A stretch of DNA of 9,572 bases from DATLYF01 sp035575095 (GCA_035575095.1 DATLYF010000161.1:1-9572), one strand, 5' to 3'. Positions 1 to 6,805 are shown, counted from the stretch's first letter. The notes: a model not told the origin generated them from the sequence alone. Made by a program: numbers and translations.

Positions 1-1041
1 CTGGTCGCTGGAACGCAGGCTGATGGTGTGCTCGCCCCAGTCGGGCGGGAAGCCGAGGCCGGTGGAATAGCCGCAGCGCGACTCCTTGAAGATGCCGTTG
101 CGCTCGATCACCGTGTTCCAGGCGGCGTGCACGTCGCGGGCCAGCGCCCCGGGCTTGGCCGCTTCCAGGGCGGCGGCGATGCCCTCGATCACCACCTGCT
201 CGGCGTGCAGCATCTTCTGCGGCGGCTTGCCGAGATAGACGGTGCGCGACAGCGGACAGTGGTAGCGGTGGCACACGCCGGCGATCTCGATGATGGTGCC
301 GGTGTCGTTCACGAACGGCTCGTCGCGCCAGGTGACGTGCGGGCAGGAGGTGCCGACGCCGCTCGGCAGCAGCGGCACGATGGCCGGATAGTCGCCGGCG
401 TACTCCGGGGTGCCGCTGATCTGGGCGTGCTGGATGGCGGCCACCACGTCGCATTGGCGCATGCCGTGACCCATGCTGTCCACCGCGGCCTGCATGGCGT
501 GCTCGACGATGCGGGCGGCCTGGCGCATGTAGTGGATCTCGCGCTCGCTCTTCACCACCCGCACCCAGTTCACCAGCACCCCGGCGTCCTCGATGCTGGC
601 CTCGGACAGCTCAGCGCGCAGCACGTCCAGGGCCTTGCCGGTGAAGTAGTAGGCGTCGGCCTCGACGCCGATGGTGCCGCGGGCCAGGCCGCGGGCCTTG
701 AGTTGGTCGGCGACGAACTGCATCGGATGCTTGACTGTGGACTGTACGTAGTCGTCGCTGTAGCCGATGATGCGCTCGTCGGGCAGCACGGTGGTCAGCC
801 GCGCCCCGTTCACGTCCTGGCGGCGGCCGATCCACAGCGGCTGCTCCTCATTCAGGGCCACGATCACCACCTGGTGCACGTAGAACGACCAGCCGTCGTA
901 GCCGGTGAGGTAGTTCATATTGGCCGGATCGGTGACCAGCAGCACGTCCAGCCCTTGCGCCGCCATGCGTGCCTTGGTGTTGGCAACGCGGGCGCGGAAC
1001 TCCGCTTCCTCGAAGGGGGTGTTGTTGATGCCGAATTGCAT
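1..1041 (-). CDS. doeA: Ectoine hydrolase DoeA/EutD (3' end missing)
   Basis: Cytoplasmic enzyme expected to open the ectoine ring to N-alpha-acetyl-L-2,4-diaminobutyrate, the first step of ectoine catabolism. The frame is open from the ATG at 1041 to the left edge, giving 347 residues; the family is about 400, so roughly 50 C-terminal residues lie outside. The ATG follows GAGGAG (1049-1054) by 7 nt. An N-terminal creatinase-type domain (about residues 15-160, with NMNYLTGYDGWSFY at 41-54) precedes an M24 'pita-bread' domain (from about 165). In the segment GTIIEIAG...YHCPLSRTVYLG (248-271) the two aspartates that bind metal in aminopeptidases and prolidases are replaced (by Ala254 and Pro263), as in creatinase, which suits metal-independent hydrolysis of a non-peptide C-N bond. 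It is the last gene of the minus-strand operon in view, 57 nt after doeD. doeB/eutE, which often follows, would lie to the left. The alternative is another creatinase-like M24 enzyme, but the context makes ectoine hydrolase very likely. Confidence 0.93.
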   Translation of the reverse strand, partial: MQFGINNTPFEEAEFRARVANTKARMAAQGLDVLLVTDPANMNYLTGYDGWSFYVHQVVIVALNEEQPLWIGRRQDVNGARLTTVLPDERIIGYSDDYVQSTVKHPMQFVADQLKARGLARGTIGVEADAYYFTGKALDVLRAELSEASIEDAGVLVNWVRVVKSEREIHYMRQAARIVEHAMQAAVDSMGHGMRQCDVVAAIQHAQISGTPEYAGDYPAIVPLLPSGVGTSCPHVTWRDEPFVNDTGTIIEIAGVCHRYHCPLSRTVYLGKPPQKMLHAEQVVIEGIAAALEAAKPGALARDVHAAWNTVIERNGIFKESRCGYSTGLGFPPDWGEHTISLRSSDQ

Positions 1042-1064
1042 GGAGGTTCTCCTCGATCTGAATC

Positions 1065-1091
1065 CCCTCTCCCGCGTGCGGAAGAAGAGGG
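1065..1091. repeat. Palindromic element between doeD and doeA (copy 1)
   Basis: In the 57-nt doeD-doeA gap, CCCTCT (1065-1070) pairs with AGAGGG (1086-1091), and inner CCGC (1072-1075) pairs with GCGG (1078-1081) across a 2-nt loop. A related palindrome with the same outer arms and inner stem sits at 5711-5738. No U-run follows on the minus strand, so it is not a standard intrinsic terminator. It looks like a degenerate REP-like repeat and may act as an mRNA processing or stability element between the two genes. Confidence 0.6.
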
Positions 1092-1098
1092 TGGTCTA

Positions 1099-2472
1099 TC
1101 ACAGCTCCCGATACACCGCTTCTACCGCCTCCCGGGCGATGCGCACGATCTCGTCGGCTTCGGCCTCGCTCAGCACCAGCGGCGGGGCGAAACCGAGGAT
1201 GTCGCCCTGTGGCATGGCGCGGGCGATCATGCCGCGTTTGAGAGCCTCGGCCGAGACCCGCGGGCCGATCTTGAGGGCCGGGTCGAAGCGCTGCTTGTTC
1301 TGCTTGTCGGCGACGAATTCCAGCGCCGCCAGCAGGCCGACGCCGCGCACCTCGCCGACCATGGGATGCTCGGCCAGAGTCTCGTGCAGGCGGCGCAGCA
1401 GATAGGCGCCGACCCGGCGGGCGTTGCCGGTGAGGTCCTCGCGCTCGACGATGTCCAGGTTGGCATTGGCTGCCGCCGCGCACACCGGGTGAGCGGAATA
1501 AGTCCAGCCGTGGCCCAGCGGACCGAAGGTGTCGTTGCCTTGCTCCAGCACCTTCCACACCCGCTCGCCGACGATCACCCCGGAGATGGGCAGATAGCCG
1601 CTGGACATGCCTTTGGCCACGGTGATCAGGTCGGGCTGGATGCCGTAGGTATGGCAGCCGAAGTACTGGCCGGTGCGGCCGAAGCCGGTCACCACCTCGT
1701 CGGCGATGAGCAGCACGTCGTACTTGCGCAGCACCGCTTGGATCGCCTCCCAGTAGCCCTGCGGCGGCGGGATGATGCCGCCGGTGCCCAGCACCGGCTC
1801 GCCGATGAAGGCGGCCACGGTGTCCGGACCCTCGACCAGGATCAGCTGCTCCAGCTCGTCGGCGCAGCGCTGGGCGAACTCGCGCTCGCTCTCGCCGGGG
1901 CGGCCATTCCAGTAGTAGTGCGGACAGGTGGTGTGCAGGATCGGCGCGCGCGGCAGGTCGAACAGCTTGTGGAACAGCTCCAGGCCGGTGAGGCTGCCGG
2001 TCATGATCCCGGAGCCGTGGTAGCCGCGCCAGCGAGAGATGATCTTCTTCTTCTCGGGCCGGCCGAGCACGTTGTTGTAGTACCAGACCAGCTTGATGTT
2101 GGTCTCGTTGGCATCCGAGCCGGACAGGCCGTAGTAGACCCGAGTCATGCCCATGCCGGCCTTGCGCACGATGCGCTCTGAGAGGCGGATGACCTGCTCG
2201 TTGGAGTGGCCGACGTAAGTGTGGTAGTAGGCCAGCTTGTGGGCCTGCTCGGAAATGGCGTCGGCCACCTCGTTGCGGCCGTAGCCGATGTTGACGCAGT
2301 ACAGGCCGGCGAAGGCGTCCAGGCTGCGCTGGCCCTCGTCGTCGACGATGTACACTCCCTGGCCGCCGGTGATGATGCGGTTGGGGGCCTCGCCGCGGGC
2401 GTGCTGGGCGGCATGGGTCGAGGGGTGCAGCACATAGGCCCGGTCCAGGGCGTGCAGTTCGGCGTTGCTCAT
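1099..2472 (-). CDS. doeD: Diaminobutyrate transaminase DoeD
   Basis: PLP-dependent class III (omega) aminotransferase, 457 residues, expected to transfer the gamma-amino group of L-2,4-diaminobutyrate to an oxo-acid, giving L-aspartate 4-semialdehyde. Visible marks are YYGLSGSDANETNIK (113-127, cofactor phosphate region), the Asp of ADEVVTGFGRTG (Asp258, facing the pyridine nitrogen) and the Schiff-base lysine in LITVAKGMSSGYLP (Lys287). The length matches DoeD better than the shorter biosynthetic EctB, which acts in the opposite direction. The ATG at 2472 is chosen because GGAGG (2481-2485) lies 8 nt before it; an in-frame TTG at 2478 is too close to that site. It starts 28 nt after doeC stops, so the two are probably co-transcribed and hand over aspartate semialdehyde in sequence. 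By homology alone it could be another omega-amino acid transaminase; the neighbours decide the call. Confidence 0.9.
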   Translation of the reverse strand: MSNAELHALDRAYVLHPSTHAAQHARGEAPNRIITGGQGVYIVDDEGQRSLDAFAGLYCVNIGYGRNEVADAISEQAHKLAYYHTYVGHSNEQVIRLSERIVRKAGMGMTRVYYGLSGSDANETNIKLVWYYNNVLGRPEKKKIISRWRGYHGSGIMTGSLTGLELFHKLFDLPRAPILHTTCPHYYWNGRPGESEREFAQRCADELEQLILVEGPDTVAAFIGEPVLGTGGIIPPPQGYWEAIQAVLRKYDVLLIADEVVTGFGRTGQYFGCHTYGIQPDLITVAKGMSSGYLPISGVIVGERVWKVLEQGNDTFGPLGHGWTYSAHPVCAAAANANLDIVEREDLTGNARRVGAYLLRRLHETLAEHPMVGEVRGVGLLAALEFVADKQNKQRFDPALKIGPRVSAEALKRGMIARAMPQGDILGFAPPLVLSEAEADEIVRIAREAVEAVYREL

Positions 2473-2480
2473 GGGCAAAT

Positions 2481-2485
2481 CCTCC
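2481..2485 (-). promoter_or_regulatory. Ribosome binding site deciding the doeD start
   Basis: GGAGG on the minus strand, 8 nt before the ATG at 2472. It lies only 2 nt from an upstream in-frame TTG (2478), which rules that codon out as the likely start. Confidence 0.8.
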
Positions 2486-2500
2486 GTTAGTCGAACGGGT

Positions 2501-4015
2501 TCAGGCAGCGCTATAGGGCGTGTAGGCGCTGCACACGTACTTCAGCTCGGTGTATTCCTCGATGCCGTGGCGGCCGCCCTCGCGGCCCAGGCCGGATTGC
2601 TTGACGCCGCCGAAGGGGATGGGATGGCCGGTGATCTTCACGCAGTTCACCGCCACCATGCCGTACTGCAGGCCGCGGCTCAGCCGGGCGATGCGGTCGT
2701 GGTCGTGGCTGAAGACATAGGCCACCAGGCCGTACTCGGTGGCGTTGGCCAGGGCGAGCACCTCGGCCTCGTCCTGAAACGGCATCACCGCCGCCACCGG
2801 GGCGAAGGTTTCCTCGCGGGCGATGAGCATGTCCGCGGTGACATCGGCCAGCACGGTGGGCTGAAAGAACAGCGGCCCGCGGTCATGGCGGCGGCCGCCG
2901 CAGAGCAGGCGCGCGCCCTTGGCCACGGCATCGCGCACCTGCTCCTCGCACTTGGCCACGGCGCGCTCGTGCATCAGCGGGCCGATCTGACTGGCCTCGT
3001 CCAGGCCGGGGCCGACCCGCAGCGCCTGCGTGGCGGCAGCGAAGCGGGTGAGGAACGCCTCGTAGAGGCTCTCATGGACGTAGATGCGGTTGGCTGCTAG
3101 GCAGTCCTGGCCGCTGGTCTGGAACTTGGCATCGAGCGCCGCCCTGACCGCGCCGTCCAGATCGACGTCGGGGAACAGCAGGAAGGGGGCGTGGCCGCCA
3201 AGCTCCATGGACATCTTCTTCACCGTGTCGGCGCCCAGCGCAAGCAGCTTGCGGCCGATCTCGGTGGAGCCGGTGAAGCTCACCGCGCGCACCGTCGGGT
3301 TGGCGCACAGCTCGCCCACCACGGTGGCGGCCTCACCGGTCACCACCGAGAACACCCCGGCCGGAATGCCGGCGCGCTCGGCCAACTCGGCCAGGGCCAG
3401 GGCGGAGAACGGGGTGTATTCGCTGGGCCGGACCACCATGGTACAGCCGGCGGCCAGCGCGGCGGCGGCCTTGCGGGTGATCATGGCAGAGGGGAAGTTC
3501 CACGGCGTTACCGCCGCCACTACGCCCACCGGCTCGCGATAGACGTGCATCAGCCGGTTGGGCAGGTGGCTGGCGAGGGTCTCGCCGTTGAGACGCTTGG
3601 CCTCCTCGGCGAACCACTCGACGAAGCTGGCGGCGTAGTCGATCTCGCCGCGCGCCTCGGCGAGCGGCTTGCCCTGCTCCAGGGTCATGATCAGCGCCAG
3701 GTCCTCGCGGTGCTCCAGCATGAGCTCGTGCCAGCGGCGCAGGCGGACGGCGCGCTGCTGCGGCAGCAGCGCACGCCAGGCAGGGAAGACGCGGGCGGCG
3801 GCCTCTATGGCGGTGCGGGTCTGGTCGCGGCCGAGAGCGGGCACGAAACCGACGCACTCGCCGCTGGCCGGATCGCGCACCTCGATGGCACGGCCATCGG
3901 CGGCAGCGCACCAGCGGCCGTCGACATAGGCGTACTCGCGCAACAGGCGCGGATCGCGCAGCCGGGACAGGGCTTCACAGCGTGCGCTGGGCTGGCGGCG
4001 GGGCAGGGCGGACAT
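2501..4015 (-). CDS. doeC: Aspartate-semialdehyde dehydrogenase DoeC (ALDH family)
   Basis: Aldehyde dehydrogenase of 504 residues, close to the succinate-semialdehyde dehydrogenase (GabD) type. In the ectoine pathway it would oxidise L-aspartate 4-semialdehyde to L-aspartate with NAD(P)+, the last step. The full ALDH signature set is present: PWNFPSAM (171-178, oxyanion Asn173), the coenzyme-binding FTGSTEIG (247-254), general base Glu271 in MELGGHAP, nucleophile Cys305 in SGQDCLAANR, EETFAPV (401-407) and the C-terminal FGGVKQSGLGREGG. Nothing is truncated. The ATG at 4015 follows GAGGAGG (4022-4028) closely. It is preceded by a 122-nt gap after doeX, the longest gap on this strand, with operator-like repeats, so it may have its own promoter. 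It is followed 28 nt later by doeD. A GabD-like role in gamma-aminobutyrate breakdown is the main alternative, disfavoured by the neighbours. Confidence 0.9.
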   Translation of the reverse strand: MSALPRRQPSARCEALSRLRDPRLLREYAYVDGRWCAAADGRAIEVRDPASGECVGFVPALGRDQTRTAIEAAARVFPAWRALLPQQRAVRLRRWHELMLEHREDLALIMTLEQGKPLAEARGEIDYAASFVEWFAEEAKRLNGETLASHLPNRLMHVYREPVGVVAAVTPWNFPSAMITRKAAAALAAGCTMVVRPSEYTPFSALALAELAERAGIPAGVFSVVTGEAATVVGELCANPTVRAVSFTGSTEIGRKLLALGADTVKKMSMELGGHAPFLLFPDVDLDGAVRAALDAKFQTSGQDCLAANRIYVHESLYEAFLTRFAAATQALRVGPGLDEASQIGPLMHERAVAKCEEQVRDAVAKGARLLCGGRRHDRGPLFFQPTVLADVTADMLIAREETFAPVAAVMPFQDEAEVLALANATEYGLVAYVFSHDHDRIARLSRGLQYGMVAVNCVKITGHPIPFGGVKQSGLGREGGRHGIEEYTELKYVCSAYTPYSAA

Positions 4016-4081
4016 GGCGGACCTCCTCGGATGGGGTTGAACGGGTACTTGCCGATGGGCTCATGCTAGCCCCTGCGCCTT

Positions 4082-4154
4082 GGAGAAATTCTCCGATCAA
4101 GTAGGTAAAGTCAGAGAAAATATCCAAATTACAGCGATCATGAAGAAAAATTCT
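4082..4154. promoter_or_regulatory. Candidate DoeX operator array upstream of doeC
   Basis: On the plus strand three similar decamers start exactly 31 bp apart: GAGAAATTCT (4083), GAGAAAATAT (4114) and GAAAAATTCT (4145). The first sits in a perfect odd palindrome, GGAGAAATTCTCC (4082-4094). The stretch is AT-rich against GC-rich genes, lies between doeX and doeC, and its far copy overlaps the last codons of doeX. Lrp/AsnC proteins are known to bind AT-rich palindromes repeated about every three helical turns and to wrap DNA as octamers, so binding by the adjacent doeX product is a natural reading. No convincing -35/-10 pair was found here. Confidence 0.5.
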
Positions 4155-4653
4155 CGTCGCTCCGAGCGCCCTCGCCCTGTGCCTCCAGCAGCCGCCGCAG
4201 GGGCAGTTCGCCGGCGCTCTTCACCGGCTTGGTGACCACGTAGCTGAAGTAGCGGCCGATGCCGAGGTCGCTGGTCAGCAGCCGATCCATCAGGCGCTGG
4301 AAAGCGTCCACGCTGGGCACCACCACCTTCATCAGATAGTCGACCCCGCCGCCTACGGCATGGCATTCGACGATCTCCGCGATGTCGCGCACCGCCGACT
4401 CGAAGCGCTGGAAGTCATGGTGACGGTGGCGGTCCAGGGTCACTTCCACCAGCACTTCGGTGACGGTCGCCAGCCGGCGCAGGTCGATGCGGGCGTGGTA
4501 GCCGGCGATCACGCCGCTGTCCTCCAGGCGCTTGAGCCGCTCCCAGCAGGGCGTGGGCGAGAGGTGCACCTGCTCGGCCAGCTTGACCTTGGTCATACGC
4601 CCATCGCGCTGCAAGGCTTCGAGGATGCGCAGGTCGTAACCGTCCAGCTTCAC
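4138..4653 (-). CDS. doeX: AsnC/Lrp-family regulator DoeX
   Basis: Transcription factor of 171 residues with the standard two-part Lrp/AsnC plan. An N-terminal winged helix-turn-helix (about 4-60; LDGYDLRILEALQRDGRM, then the recognition region LSPTPCWERLKRLEDSGVI at 31-49) is followed by a RAM effector-binding domain (about 66-142) with the glycine-rich turn VGGGVDYLMKV at 100-110. The translated start is GTG at 4653, supported by AGGAGGTG at 4658-4665; no upstream ATG fits. That ribosome site overlaps the eutC stop codon, leaving only 10 nt between the genes, so translational coupling with eutC is likely. AsnC/Lrp genes are a common part of ectoine-degradation clusters (DoeX in Halomonas elongata). 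It probably senses ectoine or a breakdown intermediate, which the sequence cannot show. The C-terminal tail after about residue 145 is extra and low in complexity. Confidence 0.88.
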   Translation of the reverse strand: MKLDGYDLRILEALQRDGRMTKVKLAEQVHLSPTPCWERLKRLEDSGVIAGYHARIDLRRLATVTEVLVEVTLDRHRHHDFQRFESAVRDIAEIVECHAVGGGVDYLMKVVVPSVDAFQRLMDRLLTSDLGIGRYFSYVVTKPVKSAGELPLRRLLEAQGEGARSDENFSS

Positions 4654-4657
4654 GGCG

Positions 4658-4665
4658 CACCTCCT
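4658..4665 (-). promoter_or_regulatory. Strong ribosome binding site supporting the doeX GTG start
   Basis: AGGAGGTG on the minus strand, with its GGAGG core 6 nt before the GTG at 4653. It overlaps the eutC stop codon TAG (4664-4666), so ribosomes ending eutC release on the doeX ribosome site. Confidence 0.8.
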
Positions 4666-5656
4666 AGCTCTCGATCACCGTGCCCAGGCCGGCCTCCAGG
4701 ACCACGCGCAGGGCGTAGGTGGCAATGGCGGTATCCTGCACTCCGGTGCCGGTGAGGTCGCACACTGTGAGCTCGTCGGCGTGCACCCGGCCCGGCCTGA
4801 GCCCGGCGCAGATCTCGCCGAGTTCATCGGGGCGGGCGTCGGCGGGCAGCAGCCCGGCGGCGATGGCGGCGCGCAGTTCGCCCAGGGCGGCGGACTGGCT
4901 GACCCGGTCGCAGACGAAGCGGTCGGCGCGGATCAGCGCCTGCGGGTCGAGCTCGTTCTTGGCCGGCGCATCCGAGCCCATGGCGGTAACGTGCTGGCCC
5001 GGGCGCAGCCACTCGGCCCGCAGCAGCGGCGCGCGCGACGGCGTGGTGGTCACCACCACGTCGGCCTGGCGCACGCACGCCTCGGCGCTGGCCGCTATCC
5101 GCACCGGCAGGTCCAGGGCCGCGCCCATGCGTTCGGCGTAGGCGGCGGCCCTGGCCGGGTCGCGCGCCCATACCACCAGTTCCTCGAAATCCCGCACCAG
5201 CTTCAGCGCCCGCATCTGCAGCTCGGCCTGCAGTCCGGCGCCGAGCACCCCAGCTACCCGCACCCGCGCCGGGGCGAGCCAGCGGGCGGCCACGGCGCCG
5301 GCGGCGGCGGTACGCACATCGGTGAGGTAGCCGTTGTCCAGCAGCAGCGCCTTGACGATGCCGGTGTCGCTGTCGAGCAACACCATCAGGCCGTTGAGGC
5401 TGGGCAGGCCACGCTTGGGATTGTCGAAGAAGCCGGGGCTGACCTTGATGGCGAAGCCGTCCAGGCCGGGCACGTAGGCGGTCTTGACGTCGACCTCGCC
5501 GTGCTTGTCGGCGATGGCCATGCTCAGGATGGGCGGCATGACCACCCCGCCGCGGGCCAGGGCGGCGAAAGCTTGCTCGACGATGTCCACGGCCTGCCGG
5601 TCCAGGGTCACGCACTGGCGCAGTTCGCGTTCGGTGAGGACGGTGATGCGGGGCAT
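4664..5656 (-). CDS. eutC: Ornithine-cyclodeaminase-like enzyme EutC
   Basis: Ornithine cyclodeaminase/mu-crystallin family protein, 330 residues, cytoplasmic. In ectoine loci this member is called EutC and is proposed, with EutA and EutB, to convert hydroxyectoine to ectoine. Family features are a substrate-side lysine in FAIKVSPGFF (Lys71), LTDVRTAAAG (111-120, Arg115), a Rossmann dinucleotide motif VLGAGLQAELQ (137-147), the HVTAMGSDAPAKNE segment with the conserved Asp (Asp229), and CDLTGTGVQD (299-308). The ATG at 5656 is chosen because GGAGGAG (5666-5672) lies 9 nt upstream and the protein then begins MPRITVLTERELRQ at the usual family length. An in-frame start at 5743 would add 29 residues read from the 3' end of eutB and lacks support. 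It begins 28 nt after eutB ends and is followed 10 nt later by doeX. Biochemically it could be an amino-acid cyclodeaminase or an imine reductase; the ectoine role rests on context. Confidence 0.87.
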   Translation of the reverse strand: MPRITVLTERELRQCVTLDRQAVDIVEQAFAALARGGVVMPPILSMAIADKHGEVDVKTAYVPGLDGFAIKVSPGFFDNPKRGLPSLNGLMVLLDSDTGIVKALLLDNGYLTDVRTAAAGAVAARWLAPARVRVAGVLGAGLQAELQMRALKLVRDFEELVVWARDPARAAAYAERMGAALDLPVRIAASAEACVRQADVVVTTTPSRAPLLRAEWLRPGQHVTAMGSDAPAKNELDPQALIRADRFVCDRVSQSAALGELRAAIAAGLLPADARPDELGEICAGLRPGRVHADELTVCDLTGTGVQDTAIATYALRVVLEAGLGTVIES

Positions 5657-5665
5657 AGGGGTTCT

Positions 5666-5672
5666 CTCCTCC
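5666..5672 (-). promoter_or_regulatory. Ribosome binding site deciding the eutC start
   Basis: GGAGGAG on the minus strand, 9 nt before the ATG at 5656. It supports that codon over the upstream in-frame candidate at 5743, which lies inside eutB. Confidence 0.8.
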
Positions 5673-5684
5673 AATTCATTCAGT

Positions 5685-6707
5685 TCAATCGTGCTTTTCC
5701 AAAACCCGGACTCCCTCTCCGGCGAGCCGAAGAGGGAGATCACGCTCCCCGGCCACCACGCGCTGAAACATCGGCATATCGACGTTGCGCCCCGATACCA
5801 CCACGGCGATGTGCCGGCCGAGGCCTGCAGAGAGATCCTCGAGCAGCACGGCGGCGCCTACCGCGCCGGCGCCCTCGGCGACCACGCCCTCGTGCAGGAA
5901 CAGATGGCGCATGGCGGCGGCGATCTGCTGCTCTTCAAGCAGCACCACCTCGTCCACGTAGTCCCGCGCCAGGGCGAAGGTGTAGCGATTGTCCAGGCCG
6001 ATGCCGCCACCCAGGGAGTCGGCCAGGGTGGGCAGTTCCTCCACCGCCACCGGCCGTCCGGCGCGCAGACTGGCGTGCATGGCGGCACCGCGGGCCATGG
6101 ATACGCCGAGCACGCGGATGGCGGGATTGCTGCGTTTGACTGCCAGGGCGATGCCGCCGATCAGCCCGCCGCCGGACAGCGGTACGACCACGGTATCCAG
6201 CTCCGGCCAGTCCTCCAGCAGTTCCAGGCCGATGGTGCCCTGACCGGCGATCACCTCGGGATGGTCGAAGGGCGGAATCTCGCTCATGCCGTATTCAGCC
6301 ACCAGCCGCGCCACCTCGGCCTGGGCATCGTCCTGGCTGCGGCCGACGATGCGCACCTCCGCCCCCAAGGCGCGGATGGCCGCCACCTTGTTGTCCGGCA
6401 CCAAATGCGACAGGCAGACCACCGCCGGGATGCCCAGGCGCGCGGCGGCGTAGGCCACGGCGCGGCCGTGGTTGCCAGTGGAAGCGCAGACTACCCCGGC
6501 ACGGCGGCGCTCGGCGTCCAGGCTGGCCAGGGCGTTGCTGGCGCCGCGCAGCTTGAAGGCGCCGATGGGTTGCAGGGTTTCCAGCTTGAGCCGCACCTCG
6601 CGGCCGGCGCGGCCCAGGCTCGCCGCCCGAATCAGCGGGGTGCGCAGAGCGATGCCGGTGATGTGCTGGCGGGCGCGGTAGATGGATTGCAGGGTAAGGG
6701 CTTCCAT
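5685..6707 (-). CDS. eutB: Threonine-dehydratase-like PLP enzyme EutB
   Basis: Fold-type II PLP enzyme of 340 residues, related to threonine/serine dehydratases; in ectoine loci it is named EutB and assigned to the hydroxyectoine-to-ectoine branch. The cofactor lysine is in PIGAFKLRGA (Lys52), the substrate loop is ASTGNHGRAVA (75-85), the phosphate-binding glycine loop is SGGGLIGG (178-185), and SGRNVD (305-310) near the C-terminus matches the dehydratase pattern. There is no C-terminal ACT regulatory domain, so this is the short catabolic form. It is the first gene of the minus-strand operon; the ATG at 6707 has a purine-rich GAGGAAG (6719-6725) 11 nt upstream, slightly distant. Residues 324-333 are encoded by a palindromic repeat (5711-5738), so the C-terminus may have been altered by repeat insertion. 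A generic threonine or 3-hydroxyaspartate dehydratase role is possible on sequence alone. Confidence 0.87.
   Translation of the reverse strand: MEALTLQSIYRARQHITGIALRTPLIRAASLGRAGREVRLKLETLQPIGAFKLRGASNALASLDAERRRAGVVCASTGNHGRAVAYAAARLGIPAVVCLSHLVPDNKVAAIRALGAEVRIVGRSQDDAQAEVARLVAEYGMSEIPPFDHPEVIAGQGTIGLELLEDWPELDTVVVPLSGGGLIGGIALAVKRSNPAIRVLGVSMARGAAMHASLRAGRPVAVEELPTLADSLGGGIGLDNRYTFALARDYVDEVVLLEEQQIAAAMRHLFLHEGVVAEGAGAVGAAVLLEDLSAGLGRHIAVVVSGRNVDMPMFQRVVAGERDLPLRLAGEGVRVLEKHD
5711..5738. repeat. Palindromic element inside the eutB 3' end (copy 2)
   Basis: CTCCCTCT (5711-5718) and AGAGGGAG (5731-5738) form a perfect 8-bp inverted repeat, with inner CGGC/GCCG arms around a 2-nt turn. Architecture and sequence match the element at 1065-1091. 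It lies within the last 17 codons of eutB, upstream of the eutC ribosome site, so the mRNA hairpin could act at the eutB-eutC boundary. Confidence 0.6.
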
Positions 6708-6736
6708 CGGGTGCCGTTCTTCCTCATGTCGGCGAC

Positions 6737-6748
6737 GTTGTATACATG
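6737..6748. promoter_or_regulatory. Candidate operator palindrome, eutB side
   Basis: GTTGTATACATG contains the perfect palindrome TGTATACA. It resembles GTTGTGTACAAC at 6832-6843; the two share GTTGT-R-TACA and start 95 bp apart, about nine helical turns. GT-(N)-AC palindromes of this kind are typical targets of GntR-superfamily regulators. No such regulator gene is in the window, so the binding protein is unknown. Confidence 0.4.
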
Positions 6749-6754
6749 TTACCT

Positions 6755-6783
6755 AGTATTATTTCGTATTCAAAGTATTATTT
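6755..6783. repeat. Exact 10-bp direct repeat in the divergent promoter region
   Basis: AGTATTATTT occurs at 6755-6764 and again at 6774-6783, 19 bp apart, with a further GTATT at 6766 between them, so GTATT recurs at 6756, 6766 and 6775, near one helical turn each. Tandem half-sites in a divergent promoter suggest cooperative regulator binding. The ectoine regulator EnuR is a MocR/GntR-type protein, and several MocR proteins bind direct repeats, but no link to this sequence can be shown here. Confidence 0.45.
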
Positions 6784-6805
6784 AGTTAATTTTTAATATA
6801 TGTGC

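Noticed and set aside
1065..1091. Intrinsic terminator between doeD and doeA
   Set aside because: The hairpin is imperfect and no U-run follows on the minus strand; doeA has a good ribosome site and belongs to the same pathway, so read-through is more likely.
28..2181. A 717-codon open frame on the plus strand opposite doeA and doeD
   Set aside because: It is antisense to two well-supported enzymes, is rich in Ala, Gly, His, Val and Asp typical of mirrored GC-biased codons, and shows no domain motif. The lack of stops is explained by high GC at third codon positions.
5657..5743. N-terminal extension of EutC by 29 residues
   Set aside because: These codons overlap the eutB 3' end and its palindrome. 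The GGAGGAG site and normal family length support the ATG at 5656.
4781..6139. A 452-codon open frame on the plus strand opposite eutC and eutB
   Set aside because: It is a mirror image of eutC and eutB codons, has no recognisable motif, and the Pro/Arg-rich end is typical of non-coding GC-rich frames.
6739..6784. Minus-strand -35/-10 promoter for eutB
   Set aside because: Several AT-rich hexamers look like -10 boxes (for example TATACA, TAATAC), but none has a -35 partner at 16-18 bp with more than weak agreement, so no specific promoter is called.
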